Shown: one piece after another, positions 1 through 9,660 of the stretch
Position numbering within the stretch: the first letter of the stretch is position 1
Layout: each line of letters starts with the position of its first letter
Assembly: GCF_900459405.1 (NCBI RefSeq)
Contig: NZ_UHFN01000007.1
Coordinates: forward strand, 1,240,001-1,304,000
Source of the DNA: Streptococcus hyointestinalis
Lineage (GTDB): Bacteria > Bacillota > Bacilli > Lactobacillales > Streptococcaceae
Length of the DNA stretch: 64,000 nucleotides
Direction: 5' to 3'
Notes under the pieces: model-generated
Told to the model about the DNA's origin: nothing
Databases searched by the model: none
What the model saw: the letters and a program-made list of their open reading frames with translations, nothing else
Translations under genes and position numbers: made by a program

Positions 1-1
1 C

Positions 2-1492
2 TATATTGCACGTGGTGGACGCATGCTTAACTACCGCACTTACGTTGATTTGATGGATTTGCTTGACCGTATTCCATCGGCTACTGAGCAAGGAATGACT
101 GCTGCACAAGACACACGTGAGTTTGACGCAGCACACCCAACTTATGACAAAGCAAGATTGTTAGAAGGTGGCAAGGGTATTGTCAACGGTAGTCATTTAG
201 GGCTCAACAACACTAGCCGTAAGCTTCTCACTAAACTCATCATGATGCCCGACTCAAGAGAGGAAGAACTTGACAATGTTACCATTGCTGAGTACTTCAA
301 GGACGACCCTGAGTTTTTTGAAACCAACTTTTGGTTTATGTGGGAGACAACCTTTGCCTTTCGCACACAAAGCTCAGCGCAAGAATTGCGTCGCTACATG
401 CACCAAATGATTTATGAGTTTACGCAAATCGAGCACTTGGTCGGTGTCAATCGCACACGCTACAATCAATTTGAAAGTATCATGTTGCCTTTGATTAACT
501 ATCTCAAAGACCAAGGGTGCAAGATCGTCCTTAACCGTCTGGTGACAGACTGGGAATTTAAAGAAACACCTATGCAAGATGAGATTACAGTGACAGATCT
601 TCGTATGCTAAATACTGATACTAATCAAGAAGAGTTTGTCGAAGTCGATGAAGATACAGCAGTTATCTTTACCAATGGCTCTATCACAGACTCTGCTAGT
701 CTCGGTGATTTTGATACACCTGCTCCTGAAAATCCTGACTACGGTGCTGCTTCTAGTCTTTGGAAAAAAGCAACCCAACGTTTTTACAACTTGGGAAATC
801 CAGACAAATTCTTTGCGGATCGTGATGCCAGTGAATGGGTTAGCTTCACACTAACCACAAAAGATCATCTTCTCCTCGAAGAAATCACTCGTATCACCAC
901 ACAAGAACCCGGAAATGCGCTTAATTCGTTCATTTCGACCGTTCCTGTGACACCGCTCCATCAAAAGGACGTCACCATGTCTATCGTGGTACACCACCAA
1001 CCACACTTCACCACTCAAAAACCAAATGAAACCGTGCTTTGGGGATACTTCCTCTATCCACGTAGAAAAGGTGAATTTGTGGACAAACCTTACATCGAAA
1101 TGACTGGTCGTGAAATGGTCAAAGAGTTGATTGGACAATTAGCAAAAGTCGACCCAGGTCCTATCAATATCGAAACCAAAGAAAAAGCCATTATGAAGAG
1201 TGTGGTCAACTGTATCCCAGTTTACATGCCTTATGCTTCTGCACTCTTTAATAATCGTGCTAAGAGCGACCGTCCAAAGGTTATTCCAAAACATTCTACC
1301 AACCTTGCCTTTACCGGTGAGTTTGTTGAACAACCTTATCAAATGATTTTCACTGAGCAAAGTGCTGTACGCTCTGGTGAGATTGCAGCCTTCCACTTTG
1401 CAGGTGTGCCTATGTCACGACTCGTTCCTACACCTCGTTATGACAAAGATATCAAGACCCTGCTTAAAGCGGCTAAGAAAATGTTTGATTAA
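2..1492 (+). CDS. ohyA: Oleate hydratase (myosin-cross-reactive antigen family), 5' truncated
   Basis: The reading frame is open from base 2 (codons for YIARGGR precede the first Met at 23), so the gene starts before the window. The visible 496 or so residues match the central and C-terminal part of the 67 kDa myosin-cross-reactive antigen family, FAD-dependent oleate hydratases that add water to the 9,10 double bond of unsaturated fatty acids. Recognisable stretches include FWFMWETTFAF, NRTRYNQFESI and, near the C-terminus, FTGEFVEQPYQMIFTEQSAVRSG split over adjacent segments. Family members are about 590 residues, so roughly 95 N-terminal residues with the dinucleotide-binding fold are missing. 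In streptococci the enzyme is linked to fatty-acid detoxification. The family call is firm; substrate specificity is inferred. Confidence 0.93.
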   Translation, partial: YIARGGRMLNYRTYVDLMDLLDRIPSATEQGMTAAQDTREFDAAHPTYDKARLLEGGKGIVNGSHLGLNNTSRKLLTKLIMMPDSREEELDNVTIAEYFKDDPEFFETNFWFMWETTFAFRTQSSAQELRRYMHQMIYEFTQIEHLVGVNRTRYNQFESIMLPLINYLKDQGCKIVLNRLVTDWEFKETPMQDEITVTDLRMLNTDTNQEEFVEVDEDTAVIFTNGSITDSASLGDFDTPAPENPDYGAASSLWKKATQRFYNLGNPDKFFADRDASEWVSFTLTTKDHLLLEEITRITTQEPGNALNSFISTVPVTPLHQKDVTMSIVVHHQPHFTTQKPNETVLWGYFLYPRRKGEFVDKPYIEMTGREMVKELIGQLAKVDPGPINIETKEKAIMKSVVNCIPVYMPYASALFNNRAKSDRPKVIPKHSTNLAFTGEFVEQPYQMIFTEQSAVRSGEIAAFHFAGVPMSRLVPTPRYDKDIKTLLKAAKKMFD

Positions 1493-1495
1493 AGA

Positions 1496-1527
1496 AAAAT
1501 CACAGTGCTTTCGGTGCTGTGATTTTT
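1496..1527 (+). terminator. Rho-independent terminator after the oleate hydratase gene
   Basis: Stem AAAATCACAG / CTGTGATTTT with an 11-base loop, ending in a T run, four bases after the stop codon. Confidence 0.8.
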
Positions 1528-1597
1528 GTGCTTCTTAGCATACCGTTTTGAGCTGATTTATGCTAAACTAGTACTAACAATTGCTATGAGGTGACTT

Positions 1598-2668
1598 ATG
1601 AAAAAGCTAGTAAAATGGCTGCTTATCTTACTGTCTGTTTTTGTCTTGATTATCGGGAGCTATGTGGCTTATGTGCTTGTGGATTATCATCGTATCCCAG
1701 ATAATCAGACGCTCACAGTCACGCAAAAAGCGCCCAAAGGCAAACTTTCAACCAATCACAACTACCGTATCGCAACGTATAATATCGGCTTTGGCGCTTA
1801 TCTGCCTGATTTTTCATTTTTCATGGACGGCGGTAAGTCCTCTTGGGCAAAGAGTAAAAAGAGTGTGCAGTACGCTGTTAGTTCTGCTGTCAATACCATC
1901 AAAAAGGAAAAGGTTGACTTTGCTCTTTTCCAAGAGGTAGATCTAAACGGCACACGCTCCTATCATGTCAATGAGGAGAACTTGCTGACAAAGCAATTAA
2001 CAAACTACAGCCATACCTTTGCAATCAACTACCACTCCAGCTTTCTCTTTTACCCACTGACACAGCCACATGGCAAGAACACATCTGGGCTTGCGACTTA
2101 CAGCCGCTATCCTATCACAAGTGCTCTGCGGCGCTCTCTGCCTATATCAACCAGCTTTTCTAAATATCTGGACCTCGATCGTGCCTATGCCATCCACCAC
2201 ATCCCTGTCACTAACGACAAAGACCTCGTGCTCTTTAACGTCCATCTGTCCGCTTATGGCAATAGCGATAGCATTCGTAAAGCGCAGCTTGCTATGCTAA
2301 AAGCAGACATGGAAAAAGAGCTGGCTAAGGGCAATTACATCCTTGTCGGTGGCGACTTTAACCACAATCTAAAGGCAAAAGAGGGCGATAAAAGCTCTGT
2401 CACTTGGGCATATCCCTTCCCACGCTCAAGTCTAGGGGACGACTTTACGCTCGCTATGGACAGTCTCAGCCAAGCAGAGCTTGAGAATCTCGCAAACAGC
2501 GCTAGAAACACTGACACCTCTTACGTCAAGGGTAAGACCTATACTGTGATGCTAGACGGCTTTATCATCTCAAACAACATCAAGGTCAACCACTTGACTA
2601 CCAAAGAGACTGGCTTTGCCTACTCCGACCACGAGCCTGTTCTCATGGATTTTCAGTTATTAGACTAA
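1598..2668 (+). CDS. Membrane-anchored or secreted endonuclease/exonuclease/phosphatase (EEP) family protein
   Basis: This 356-residue protein starts with a positively charged, hydrophobic segment (about residues 5-28), either an uncleaved anchor or a signal peptide. The rest shows the DNase I-like EEP signature: IATYNIG near residue 58 (metal/catalytic Asn), FQEVD near 111 (metal-binding Glu), GGDFNHN near 251, and SDHEPVL close to the C-terminus (catalytic His). EEP enzymes hydrolyse phosphodiester bonds in DNA, RNA, phosphoinositides or sphingomyelin, and the substrate cannot be read from sequence. The gene is monocistronic, with a terminator on each side. The start is preceded by a GAGGTG ribosome-binding site. 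Confidence 0.88.
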   Translation: MKKLVKWLLILLSVFVLIIGSYVAYVLVDYHRIPDNQTLTVTQKAPKGKLSTNHNYRIATYNIGFGAYLPDFSFFMDGGKSSWAKSKKSVQYAVSSAVNTIKKEKVDFALFQEVDLNGTRSYHVNEENLLTKQLTNYSHTFAINYHSSFLFYPLTQPHGKNTSGLATYSRYPITSALRRSLPISTSFSKYLDLDRAYAIHHIPVTNDKDLVLFNVHLSAYGNSDSIRKAQLAMLKADMEKELAKGNYILVGGDFNHNLKAKEGDKSSVTWAYPFPRSSLGDDFTLAMDSLSQAELENLANSARNTDTSYVKGKTYTVMLDGFIISNNIKVNHLTTKETGFAYSDHEPVLMDFQLLD

Positions 2669-2671
2669 AGG

Positions 2672-2694
2672 AAAAACCGCAGTTGCGGTTTTTT
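2672..2694 (+). terminator. Rho-independent terminator after the EEP gene
   Basis: AAAAACCGCA / TGCGGTTTTT hairpin with a two-base loop gap, followed by T-rich sequence. Confidence 0.85.
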
Positions 2695-2701
2695 CGTTTT
2701 T

Positions 2702-4438
2702 CTAAGTGGCTTGCGCCATTTGCATGCTGTAATACATGCCTTTTTTGTCCATGAGGGCTTGGTGATTGCCATACTCGACGATGTCACCGTCCACCATGAC
2801 TAGGATAATATCAGCTGTCTCAATGGTTGATAAGCGGTGTGCGATGATAAAACTTGTCCGCCCTTGCATAAGCTTTTCAAATGCTGCTTGAATGAGCGCT
2901 TCTGTCCTGGTATCAATCGAAGACGTCGCCTCATCCAAAATCAAAATCTTCGGCAACTTGATAAAAATCCTTGCGATGGTCAGTAGCTGGCGTTGCCCTT
3001 GCGACAGCGACGCCCCGGCGTCTGCCAGATAGGTATCGTAGCCCTGTGGCAACTGTCTGATGAAAAAGTCAGCATTAGCAGCTTTTGCCGCAGCGATGAC
3101 CTCATCTCGACTAGCGTTTGGCTTGCCATAGGCGATATTGTCATGGATAGTAGCTGTTTTGAGCCAAGTCTCCTGCAAGACCATCCCAATCTGGCTACGC
3201 AAATCTTCGACGTCATAGTCAGAAATGGACACGCCGTCTAGCTTGATACTGCCCTTATCCACCTCGTAAAAGCGCATGAGGAGATTGATGAGAGTGGATT
3301 TACCAGCGCCAGTAGGTCCGACAACGGCGACTTTTGAAGCGGCAGGAATATCTAGATTGACATCCTTGATTAAGGGCTTGGTCTTGTCGTAGCCAAATTG
3401 GACATGCTCAAAACTCATCTGCCCGTAGAGGGTCTGGCTATCCAGCACACGCTTGACAGGTAGGTGATTTTCCTCCTCGTCTAGGACGAGATAGAGCCTC
3501 TCGGCACAGGCGATAGCGCTCTGCATTTCAGAGAGAACCGCTGAGATGTCGTTAAAGGGCTTGGTGTATTGGTTGACGTAGTTTAAAAAGGTAGTCAACT
3601 GCCCCACGCTAAAGGCGCCAGCCATGATACGCAGCGCCCCAACACCAGCTAGAAGCGCATAGATGAGGCTATTGATAAAGCGGGTCGTTGGATTGACCGT
3701 TGAAGAGTAAAAAATCGCACTCTTAGAGTAGTTTGCATAGTTTTCATTGAGCTCAGAAAAAGTCTCAATGCTTTTGTCTTGGGCATTGTAAGTTTGCAGT
3801 AGCGTCTCTTGAGTAATCATCTCCTCGATGTACTGCGTCACCTGCCCACGAGACTGGGTCTGCTTTTGATAGAGCGTGTAGCTCCTACTAGCAATAAAGC
3901 GAGCTGCAAAGAGCGACAGCGGCGTGAGTAGCAAAACCATCGCTAACATCAAGAGGTCAATATCCGCCATGCTAAAAATCGTCACAAGGATGGTCAAGAC
4001 ACCGATGAAAAACTGATTAAAGACCATCAGAAGTCCATTTGCCAGCTGCTCGGTGTCGGTCGTGACACGACTGACCAAGTCCCCAACGGACTTTTTATCC
4101 AGATAAGCGAGTGGCAGGTTGTCCAGCTTTTCCATGACACGCTGACGCAGACTTGCGATGTAGCGATAGGTCAGACGGTTGTAGATGATGGGATTGAGCC
4201 ACTGAACGATGGTGTTGAGTCCAATGACGACTGCCATACGATAGAGGATGGGGAGGATGTTGCGTAGGGCATTGGGTCTTATAACTACATCGACAGCCTG
4301 ACCGATAAGAACTGGCAGATAGACCGTCAGTCCTACCTGCACACAGGTCAAAACTGTCGCTATCAGCACCCATTTGCGCTCAGAAAGGATGTCAAGAGAA
4401 AGCCGTTTTAGAGTTGATTGCTGATGTCTAGCGCGCAT
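2702..4438 (-). CDS. ABC exporter half-transporter, catalytic-NBD subunit
   Basis: Type IV ABC exporter: an N-terminal six-helix membrane domain (about residues 25-310) and a C-terminal ATPase domain. The NBD shows Walker A GPTGAGKST, Walker B ILILDEATSS with the catalytic Glu, and the switch His in IIAHRLST. The signature loop is LSQGQ rather than LSGGQ. The Met at 4438 is chosen because AAGGAGA lies five bases upstream; a longer frame to 4519 lacks a site and sits inside the neighbour. It overlaps the upstream half-transporter by 11 bases, so the two are translationally coupled and probably form a heterodimer of the LmrCD/EfrAB/PatAB type. Such pumps export drugs or amphiphilic compounds; the real substrate is unknown. 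Confidence 0.92.
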   Translation of the reverse strand: MRARHQQSTLKRLSLDILSERKWVLIATVLTCVQVGLTVYLPVLIGQAVDVVIRPNALRNILPILYRMAVVIGLNTIVQWLNPIIYNRLTYRYIASLRQRVMEKLDNLPLAYLDKKSVGDLVSRVTTDTEQLANGLLMVFNQFFIGVLTILVTIFSMADIDLLMLAMVLLLTPLSLFAARFIASRSYTLYQKQTQSRGQVTQYIEEMITQETLLQTYNAQDKSIETFSELNENYANYSKSAIFYSSTVNPTTRFINSLIYALLAGVGALRIMAGAFSVGQLTTFLNYVNQYTKPFNDISAVLSEMQSAIACAERLYLVLDEEENHLPVKRVLDSQTLYGQMSFEHVQFGYDKTKPLIKDVNLDIPAASKVAVVGPTGAGKSTLINLLMRFYEVDKGSIKLDGVSISDYDVEDLRSQIGMVLQETWLKTATIHDNIAYGKPNASRDEVIAAAKAANADFFIRQLPQGYDTYLADAGASLSQGQRQLLTIARIFIKLPKILILDEATSSIDTRTEALIQAAFEKLMQGRTSFIIAHRLSTIETADIILVMVDGDIVEYGNHQALMDKKGMYYSMQMAQAT

Positions 4439-6161
4439 CTTGGTCTCCTTTCTGATGTTGTGACAAGTGGATAGCTTGATAGAGGTCATTGGTCTCAAGC
4501 AGTGCCTCATGACTGGCAAAGCCTGACTGACGTCCCTTATCCAGCACCAAAACCTTATCAGCTGTCCTTAGACTGTTTGTCCGCTGGGAAATCATGATCA
4601 AGGTCGTCTCAAGCTCACTAGTAATCGCCTTTAGGAGCTTGGACTCGGTCAGATAGTCAAGCGCTGAGGTTGAGTCATCTAGGACTAGAAAAGGCGACGC
4701 CTTGACGATGGCACGTGCGATGGTCAAGCGCTGGCGCTGCCCACCAGAGAAATTGCGCCCAAAAGCGGTGACTTCAGCATCCAGTTGTCCCTCTTTTTGT
4801 GCGACAAAGTCGCTTGCCTGCGCAATCTCAAGCGCCCGCCAAAGCTGTTCATCGCTGACCTCTTCTGAAATTCCAAGTAGAAGATTGGAGCGGATAGTTC
4901 CTTGAAAGAGCTCAGCCTTTTGCGGGACAACGTGTACCAAATCCCGCCATTCTCGGATGGTCTTTGGCGACTGCTGATCTGTAAAAATCTGCAAATCGCC
5001 TTCCTGCGGACGATACAATCGAGCCAGCAACTGCACAAGCGTTGACTTACCAGCGCCTGTCCCTCCGATGACGCCTAAAAAGGCGCCTTTTTGCAGAGAA
5101 AAGTCAAGTCCACTCAAAGACGGCTCGGCTGCTAAGGGATAGGTGAATTGAAGATTAGTTACCTTGAGCGCTGTTTGGTCTGTGACCTTTTCTTGCTTTA
5201 AGGGAGCGTCGAGTGCTTCTTCAGGTTTTGCAAAGACTTGACTAATTCGTCCAGCACTGATAAAGCTTTGATTGAGCGAGGTGACCAGCATGGTCATCTT
5301 GAGCAATTCCGTCAAAATCTGCAGGAGGTAATTGATAAGCGCAATCAAAAGCCCTTGTGAGAGGCGATTGTCTGTAATCAAGTGATTGCCCTGCCAAATA
5401 ACCAAAACCAAAGTGGCATTGACCACAAAGTAGGTCATGGGCGTCACCAAACTCGACCAATAGCCCGCCCGTATCTGCAGATGGGTGTAGTGGCTGTTGA
5501 GCGCTTCAAACTCTGCTTCCTCACGCTTCATCTGCCCAAAGGCTCTGATAACCCGCATACCCTGCATCTGCTCACGTGTCTTTGTCACGATACTGTCTGT
5601 CGCTAGGCGTATCTTGGCGTACAAGGGATTGAGCAGGCGTGACATGGTAAAGACAACCACAAAGAGGATGACCACCATACCTAAGAAATACAGCGTCATC
5701 TGCCTGCTAATGGTAAATGCCATGATAATCGCTCCAAAAACGATAATCGGCGCCCGTAAAAAGAGCCGCAAGAATTGATTGATACCCGTCTGTATCTGAT
5801 AAGTATCGCTCGTTAAGCGTGTCACCAGACTAGACGTAGTCAACTCATCTCGATCTTCCTTACTCAAGCGCATGACCTTGGCGTAAAGGTCAGCTGTTAA
5901 CTGCTTGGTGTAGCCAACGGCTGCCTTTGATGAAAAATACTGCGCACTAATGGACACGATGACACCAACCACCGCCAGCAAAAAGAGCAAGCCCATGAGC
6001 ATATACAGCTGCGACTTGTCCTTATGCGGGATAGCTGTGTCAACAATTTTTGCAATAATCAAGGGCACCATCAATTCAAACGATGCCTCTAACAATTTGA
6101 AAAGGGGTCCAAAGATTGTCTCTTTTAGATACCCCTTAAAATAATAACCTAGTTCTTTCAT
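4428..6161 (-). CDS. ABC exporter half-transporter, degenerate-NBD subunit
   Basis: 577 residues: membrane domain (about residues 15-300), then an ATPase domain with Walker A GGTGAGKST near residue 365 and an intact signature FSGGQRQR. Two key residues are non-canonical: the Walker B region reads FLVLDDST, with Asp in place of the catalytic Glu, and the switch region reads ISQRTNS, with Gln in place of His. This is the classic degenerate half of asymmetric heterodimeric exporters, and it complements the neighbour, which has an intact Walker B/His but an altered signature loop. The upstream ribosome-binding site is weak (AGAAAG). It is transcribed first in a two-gene operon. Confidence 0.92.
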   Translation of the reverse strand: MKELGYYFKGYLKETIFGPLFKLLEASFELMVPLIIAKIVDTAIPHKDKSQLYMLMGLLFLLAVVGVIVSISAQYFSSKAAVGYTKQLTADLYAKVMRLSKEDRDELTTSSLVTRLTSDTYQIQTGINQFLRLFLRAPIIVFGAIIMAFTISRQMTLYFLGMVVILFVVVFTMSRLLNPLYAKIRLATDSIVTKTREQMQGMRVIRAFGQMKREEAEFEALNSHYTHLQIRAGYWSSLVTPMTYFVVNATLVLVIWQGNHLITDNRLSQGLLIALINYLLQILTELLKMTMLVTSLNQSFISAGRISQVFAKPEEALDAPLKQEKVTDQTALKVTNLQFTYPLAAEPSLSGLDFSLQKGAFLGVIGGTGAGKSTLVQLLARLYRPQEGDLQIFTDQQSPKTIREWRDLVHVVPQKAELFQGTIRSNLLLGISEEVSDEQLWRALEIAQASDFVAQKEGQLDAEVTAFGRNFSGGQRQRLTIARAIVKASPFLVLDDSTSALDYLTESKLLKAITSELETTLIMISQRTNSLRTADKVLVLDKGRQSGFASHEALLETNDLYQAIHLSQHQKGDQDAR

Positions 6162-6182
6162 GCCTGTCTTTCTAATTCCAAC

Positions 6183-6782
6183 TTACCAATTGAACAACTG
6201 CATCAACCACAGGTTGAAATGCACTTCCCTAGCATAGTAGATATTGCCACCATTCTTATAAAGGCGACCACCAGAAATCAAAGCCAGAGGATGGTGGTAA
6301 AAGTAAGTCTCACCAGTTGTATTACCAAGACTGGGTGCCACTACATCTCGTGAATAGGTCTTAGCAAGCTCAATGGTGTGCTTCTTGCCGTGCTTTGCCA
6401 CATAGTCGATGTAGCCTGTCCCAAAATTATAAGCCTGCACAGCGCTCCAAGCGTCTGTACCTTTTTCATTTGCCAAGACAAGATTATCCGTCAAGAGCTT
6501 AACGCCTTGTTTGATACTGGTTTCAGAGTCTGTGATGGAGTTGGCTTGCCCGTCAACACTCTCGCTAGATTGCATGACATCAAGCTCTGCTCCCTTGGTC
6601 TCGGTATAGATAATGGCTAATATCAAGTCAATATTGGTATTGGTGCCGTTTTCAGCTAAACTGGTCGCTACCATACTTCTGTAGGCTTCAACTTTTTTGA
6701 CGCTCTCATGCACCAGATAAGCACGATAAGCCACGAAAGCCACAAGTAAAAGGATAACGAGACGTCTCAACCATTTAAACAT
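6183..6782 (-). CDS. Lysozyme-like cell-wall hydrolase (Pmp23/PvaA/CwlT-type transglycosylase family)
   Basis: 199 residues with one N-terminal membrane segment (about 7-22), so anchored outside the membrane. The mature part matches the bacterial lysozyme-like domain: IYTETKG around residue 61 gives the putative catalytic Glu, followed by SSESVDG and SIKQGVKLL, and further on AYNFGTGYIDY and TYFYHHP. Family members bind or cleave peptidoglycan glycan strands. It closes a tightly packed operon; its start is separated by one base from the stop of the nucleoid protein gene. Family call firm, enzymatic activity inferred. Confidence 0.85.
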   Translation of the reverse strand: MFKWLRRLVILLLVAFVAYRAYLVHESVKKVEAYRSMVATSLAENGTNTNIDLILAIIYTETKGAELDVMQSSESVDGQANSITDSETSIKQGVKLLTDNLVLANEKGTDAWSAVQAYNFGTGYIDYVAKHGKKHTIELAKTYSRDVVAPSLGNTTGETYFYHHPLALISGGRLYKNGGNIYYAREVHFNLWLMQLFNW

Positions 6783-6783
6783 A

Positions 6784-7761
6784 CTATTTACTTCTTATAT
6801 CTTCGATATTTTTGATGAGAATGGAGTAGGTGCCGTTGGCATTTTGGATAAACTCAACGGACTCCGCATCCTCATAGACATTATTAGGCACAATGAGCTC
6901 AATACCATTGGACAGAGACAACTTTTGATTTTCCAGCTTTTTCGCCTGCCGTGAATAATCAATATCTGATACAGGAATGCTCTCTGGAATGTCCTCTTTT
7001 AGCTCATCGACAAAGGTCAAGCGAGCCGTCAGATTGTCCTCAAAGAGTTGATTGGCGAGCTTTTCAGGCGAGAGCTCCTGCTCCTCTTCAAGGTGCGTAT
7101 AAAGAGCAGACTTCATCTTGCTTTGAAAATTAAAGTCGTCTTGATTGAAATTTTCAGCGATTTTCTGCGCTGTTTTTTCCACCTGCTGGATAGCTTTTTT
7201 GACAGACTGTCTAGGTTCCACTTGCAGCAGATTTTCTGAAAAATAATGCGTAAAACTGCCATTATGCTTCATCCGCTTCTCGATGAGATAATAGTCTCTA
7301 CTCACACGATTGACAACCAGCGCCTCATCAGGCGTTTGCGCTGCTGAGGGCAAGTTGTTTTGGGTGGTCTTGATGGGTGTGTCGCTATCCATGTCGATAT
7401 GGGCTAAGTGCTCCCGTAAAGCCACCCGCAAGAAAGCAAAATGCTCAACGCCGTCCTTATCAAACTGGATGAAAATCAAATCATTAGTCTTTTGGTCCTC
7501 TGAGCTGACAAACTCCTCACGCCACAGCTCGGCAATCTTTTTTGAAGATGTCATCAAGTCGTCATTGAGATAGCCAAAGAAGACATTGTCCTCCTCAAAA
7601 CGCCCACGCTTAGCGTCTTCGGTAAACACTTTAGCTAATTTTTTACGGAAATACTCATCTAGCTTGGGTGTGATACTGATAGGCTTGTCTGCAAAGTAGA
7701 GATCCGTGTCGTTTGGCGAGAACTGATGGATGATGATTTGTTTGATGTAGAGGTCTATCAT
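6784..7761 (-). CDS. Nucleoid-associated protein (37-kDa, YejK/NdpA-like family)
   Basis: 325 residues resembling the 37-kDa nucleoid-associated protein family. Features visible: an N-terminal segment [17 protein letters not shown], a central acidic-polar region and a C-terminal segment with an ordered beta pattern ([11 protein letters not shown]). No catalytic motif is evident. Family members associate with nucleoids in proteobacteria; the role in streptococci is not established. The start codon overlaps the glyA stop as ATGA, so it is translationally coupled to glyA. Confidence 0.8.
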   Translation of the reverse strand: MIDLYIKQIIIHQFSPNDTDLYFADKPISITPKLDEYFRKKLAKVFTEDAKRGRFEEDNVFFGYLNDDLMTSSKKIAELWREEFVSSEDQKTNDLIFIQFDKDGVEHFAFLRVALREHLAHIDMDSDTPIKTTQNNLPSAAQTPDEALVVNRVSRDYYLIEKRMKHNGSFTHYFSENLLQVEPRQSVKKAIQQVEKTAQKIAENFNQDDFNFQSKMKSALYTHLEEEQELSPEKLANQLFEDNLTARLTFVDELKEDIPESIPVSDIDYSRQAKKLENQKLSLSNGIELIVPNNVYEDAESVEFIQNANGTYSILIKNIEDIRSK

Positions 7762-9023
7762 TGCCCAAGTCCTTCGTAAAGTGGAAAGGCGTCTGTCAAC
7801 TTGGCAACCTCGCTACGCACCTCATCAAGCACCGCTTCGTTGTCATGATTTTCAAGAGCTTTCACCATGAGGTTGGCAATTTGACGTGATTCAGCAACGC
7901 CCATACCACGGCTTGTAATAGCCGGTGAGCCGATACGAATACCTGACGTCTTAAACGGTGACAGGGTCTCAAATGGGATAGAATTTTTATTGAGCGTGAT
8001 GTTGACATCTTCTAGGATATTCTGTGCGACTTTACCGTTTTCAACGACCTTGGTCACATCGACTAAGAAGACGTGATTGTCTGTACCGCCAGAGATGACA
8101 CGGAAATTGTCGTGTTGGTTAAAGACCTCAGCCATAGCAGCGGCATTATCCAAAACAGCTTGACCGTAGTCTTTGAAGGACGGATCGAGCGCTTCCTTAA
8201 AGGCAACAGCTTTTGCAGCGATGACATGCTCAAGAGGTCCACCTTGAAGCCCTGGAAAGACTGCTGAGTTGATTTTTTTAGCAAGGGCTTCATCATTTGT
8301 CAAAATCAAGCCACCACGAGGTCCACGAAGGGTTTTGTGGGTCGTTGTCGTTGTGATGTGAGCATAAGGCACAGGGCTTGGATGATGTCCTGAAGCGACA
8401 AGTCCTGCGATATGCGCCATATCCACCATGAGGTAAGCACCAACGCTATCAGCAATTTCACGGAATTTAGCAAAGTCAATAATGCGTGAGTAAGCTGACG
8501 CTCCAGCCACGATAAGCTTTGGCTTCACTTCCTCAGCGAGAGCTAGGATAGCATCGTAATCAAGGCGTTCGGTGTCCTTGTCGACATTGTAAGGGACGAA
8601 GTGATAAGTTTGTCCAGAAAAGCTGACAGGTGCACCGTGTGTCAAGTGTCCACCAGCTGCCAGGTCCATCCCCAGCACAGTGTCACCTGGTTTGATGAGT
8701 GCCATGTAGGCTGCGGCATTGGCTTGACTTCCAGAGTGGGCTTGGACATTGACAAACTCTGCGCCAAACAACTCTTTAGCACGCTCGATAGCGAGATTTT
8801 CAATCACGTCAACGCAGTCAGTTCCACCATAGTAGCGTTTGCCTGGGTAGCCTTCAGCGTACTTGTTGGTTAAGACAGTGCCTTGCGCTGCCATGACTGC
8901 TTTTGAGACAACATTTTCAGAAGCGATAAGCTCGATGTTGTTTTGCTGGCGACGCTCCTCAGCCGCTACTGCTTCCCATACCTCTGGGTCAAATGCACGA
9001 TAGTTTTCTTTGTCAAAAATCAT
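7758..9023 (-). CDS. glyA: Serine hydroxymethyltransferase
   Basis: PLP enzyme that interconverts serine and glycine while charging tetrahydrofolate with a one-carbon unit, feeding purine, thymidylate and methionine synthesis. The PLP lysine motif is [14 protein letters not shown], and [10 protein letters not shown] and VDMAHIAGL are typical SHMT signatures. I place the start at 9023 (MIFDKENY) because GGAGG at 9031-9035 is seven bases from that ATG but only one base from the upstream ATG at 9029. This gives 421 residues, the normal family size. Confidence 0.97.
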   Translation of the reverse strand: MIFDKENYRAFDPEVWEAVAAEERRQQNNIELIASENVVSKAVMAAQGTVLTNKYAEGYPGKRYYGGTDCVDVIENLAIERAKELFGAEFVNVQAHSGSQANAAAYMALIKPGDTVLGMDLAAGGHLTHGAPVSFSGQTYHFVPYNVDKDTERLDYDAILALAEEVKPKLIVAGASAYSRIIDFAKFREIADSVGAYLMVDMAHIAGLVASGHHPSPVPYAHITTTTTHKTLRGPRGGLILTNDEALAKKINSAVFPGLQGGPLEHVIAAKAVAFKEALDPSFKDYGQAVLDNAAAMAEVFNQHDNFRVISGGTDNHVFLVDVTKVVENGKVAQNILEDVNITLNKNSIPFETLSPFKTSGIRIGSPAITSRGMGVAESRQIANLMVKALENHDNEAVLDEVRSEVAKLTDAFPLYEGLGQ

Positions 9024-9063
9024 TTTCATACCTCCGTGGTTTCATCAACACAACAAAGTGTTC

Positions 9064-9660
9064 TTAATCAAAAGTGAGTTCAGGAACAGCCTCTAACAAC
9101 TGTTCTTTAGTAATCATACCTTGCCGTAAAATCCTTGCTTTTTCTTGCGAGATGTCTAGAATGGTCGAGTCCTTACCAGTGATTGCCGGGTCGTCCTCAT
9201 AGCCTAAGACTTGATGGTCAAACTCCGCCATGATATCCTCAAAGACCGTACCACTTTTCTTTCCGGAAATGTTGGCAGACGGACCTATTAAGGGACCTTC
9301 TTTTTGGATAAGTTCAAGCGTTTTGGGATGACTAGGGACTCTAAAGCCGACTGTATCATAGCCTGAGTTTATCCAAGCTGGCACTCTGCTATTTGCTTTT
9401 AGGATAATCGTCAAAGGTCCCGGCAAAAAAGCATCGTAGAGCTTTTTAAGAAAAGTTGGCTGATGAGACGAATAATCTACAATCTCATCAAAAGAGCTTA
9501 CGTTTAGGTTCATTGCTTTGTCCCGTGGACGTTTTTTGAGCTGATAGACATAGTCTACAGCCTCTTCATCCAGCGCCTTGGCAAAAAGACCATAGACCGT
9601 CTCTGTCGGCAAAACAACCGCTCGCTTTTCTTCTAGCTCAATCCTCAATTGAGACATCAT
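9064..9660 (-). CDS. L-threonylcarbamoyladenylate synthase (Sua5/YrdC/YciO family)
   Basis: 198 residues of the YrdC fold. It makes threonylcarbamoyl-AMP from threonine, bicarbonate and ATP, the first step of the t6A37 modification in ANN-decoding tRNAs. Motifs: VVLPTETVYGLFAKA, KKRPRDKAMNL (nucleotide-binding KRP/K region), PGPLTIILK and GPSANISG. It lacks the C-terminal Sua5 domain, so it is the short YrdC-like form. The gene overlaps prmC by 23 bases and is in the same operon, so translation is coupled. Confidence 0.93.
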   Translation of the reverse strand: MMSQLRIELEEKRAVVLPTETVYGLFAKALDEEAVDYVYQLKKRPRDKAMNLNVSSFDEIVDYSSHQPTFLKKLYDAFLPGPLTIILKANSRVPAWINSGYDTVGFRVPSHPKTLELIQKEGPLIGPSANISGKKSGTVFEDIMAEFDHQVLGYEDDPAITGKDSTILDISQEKARILRQGMITKEQLLEAVPELTFD

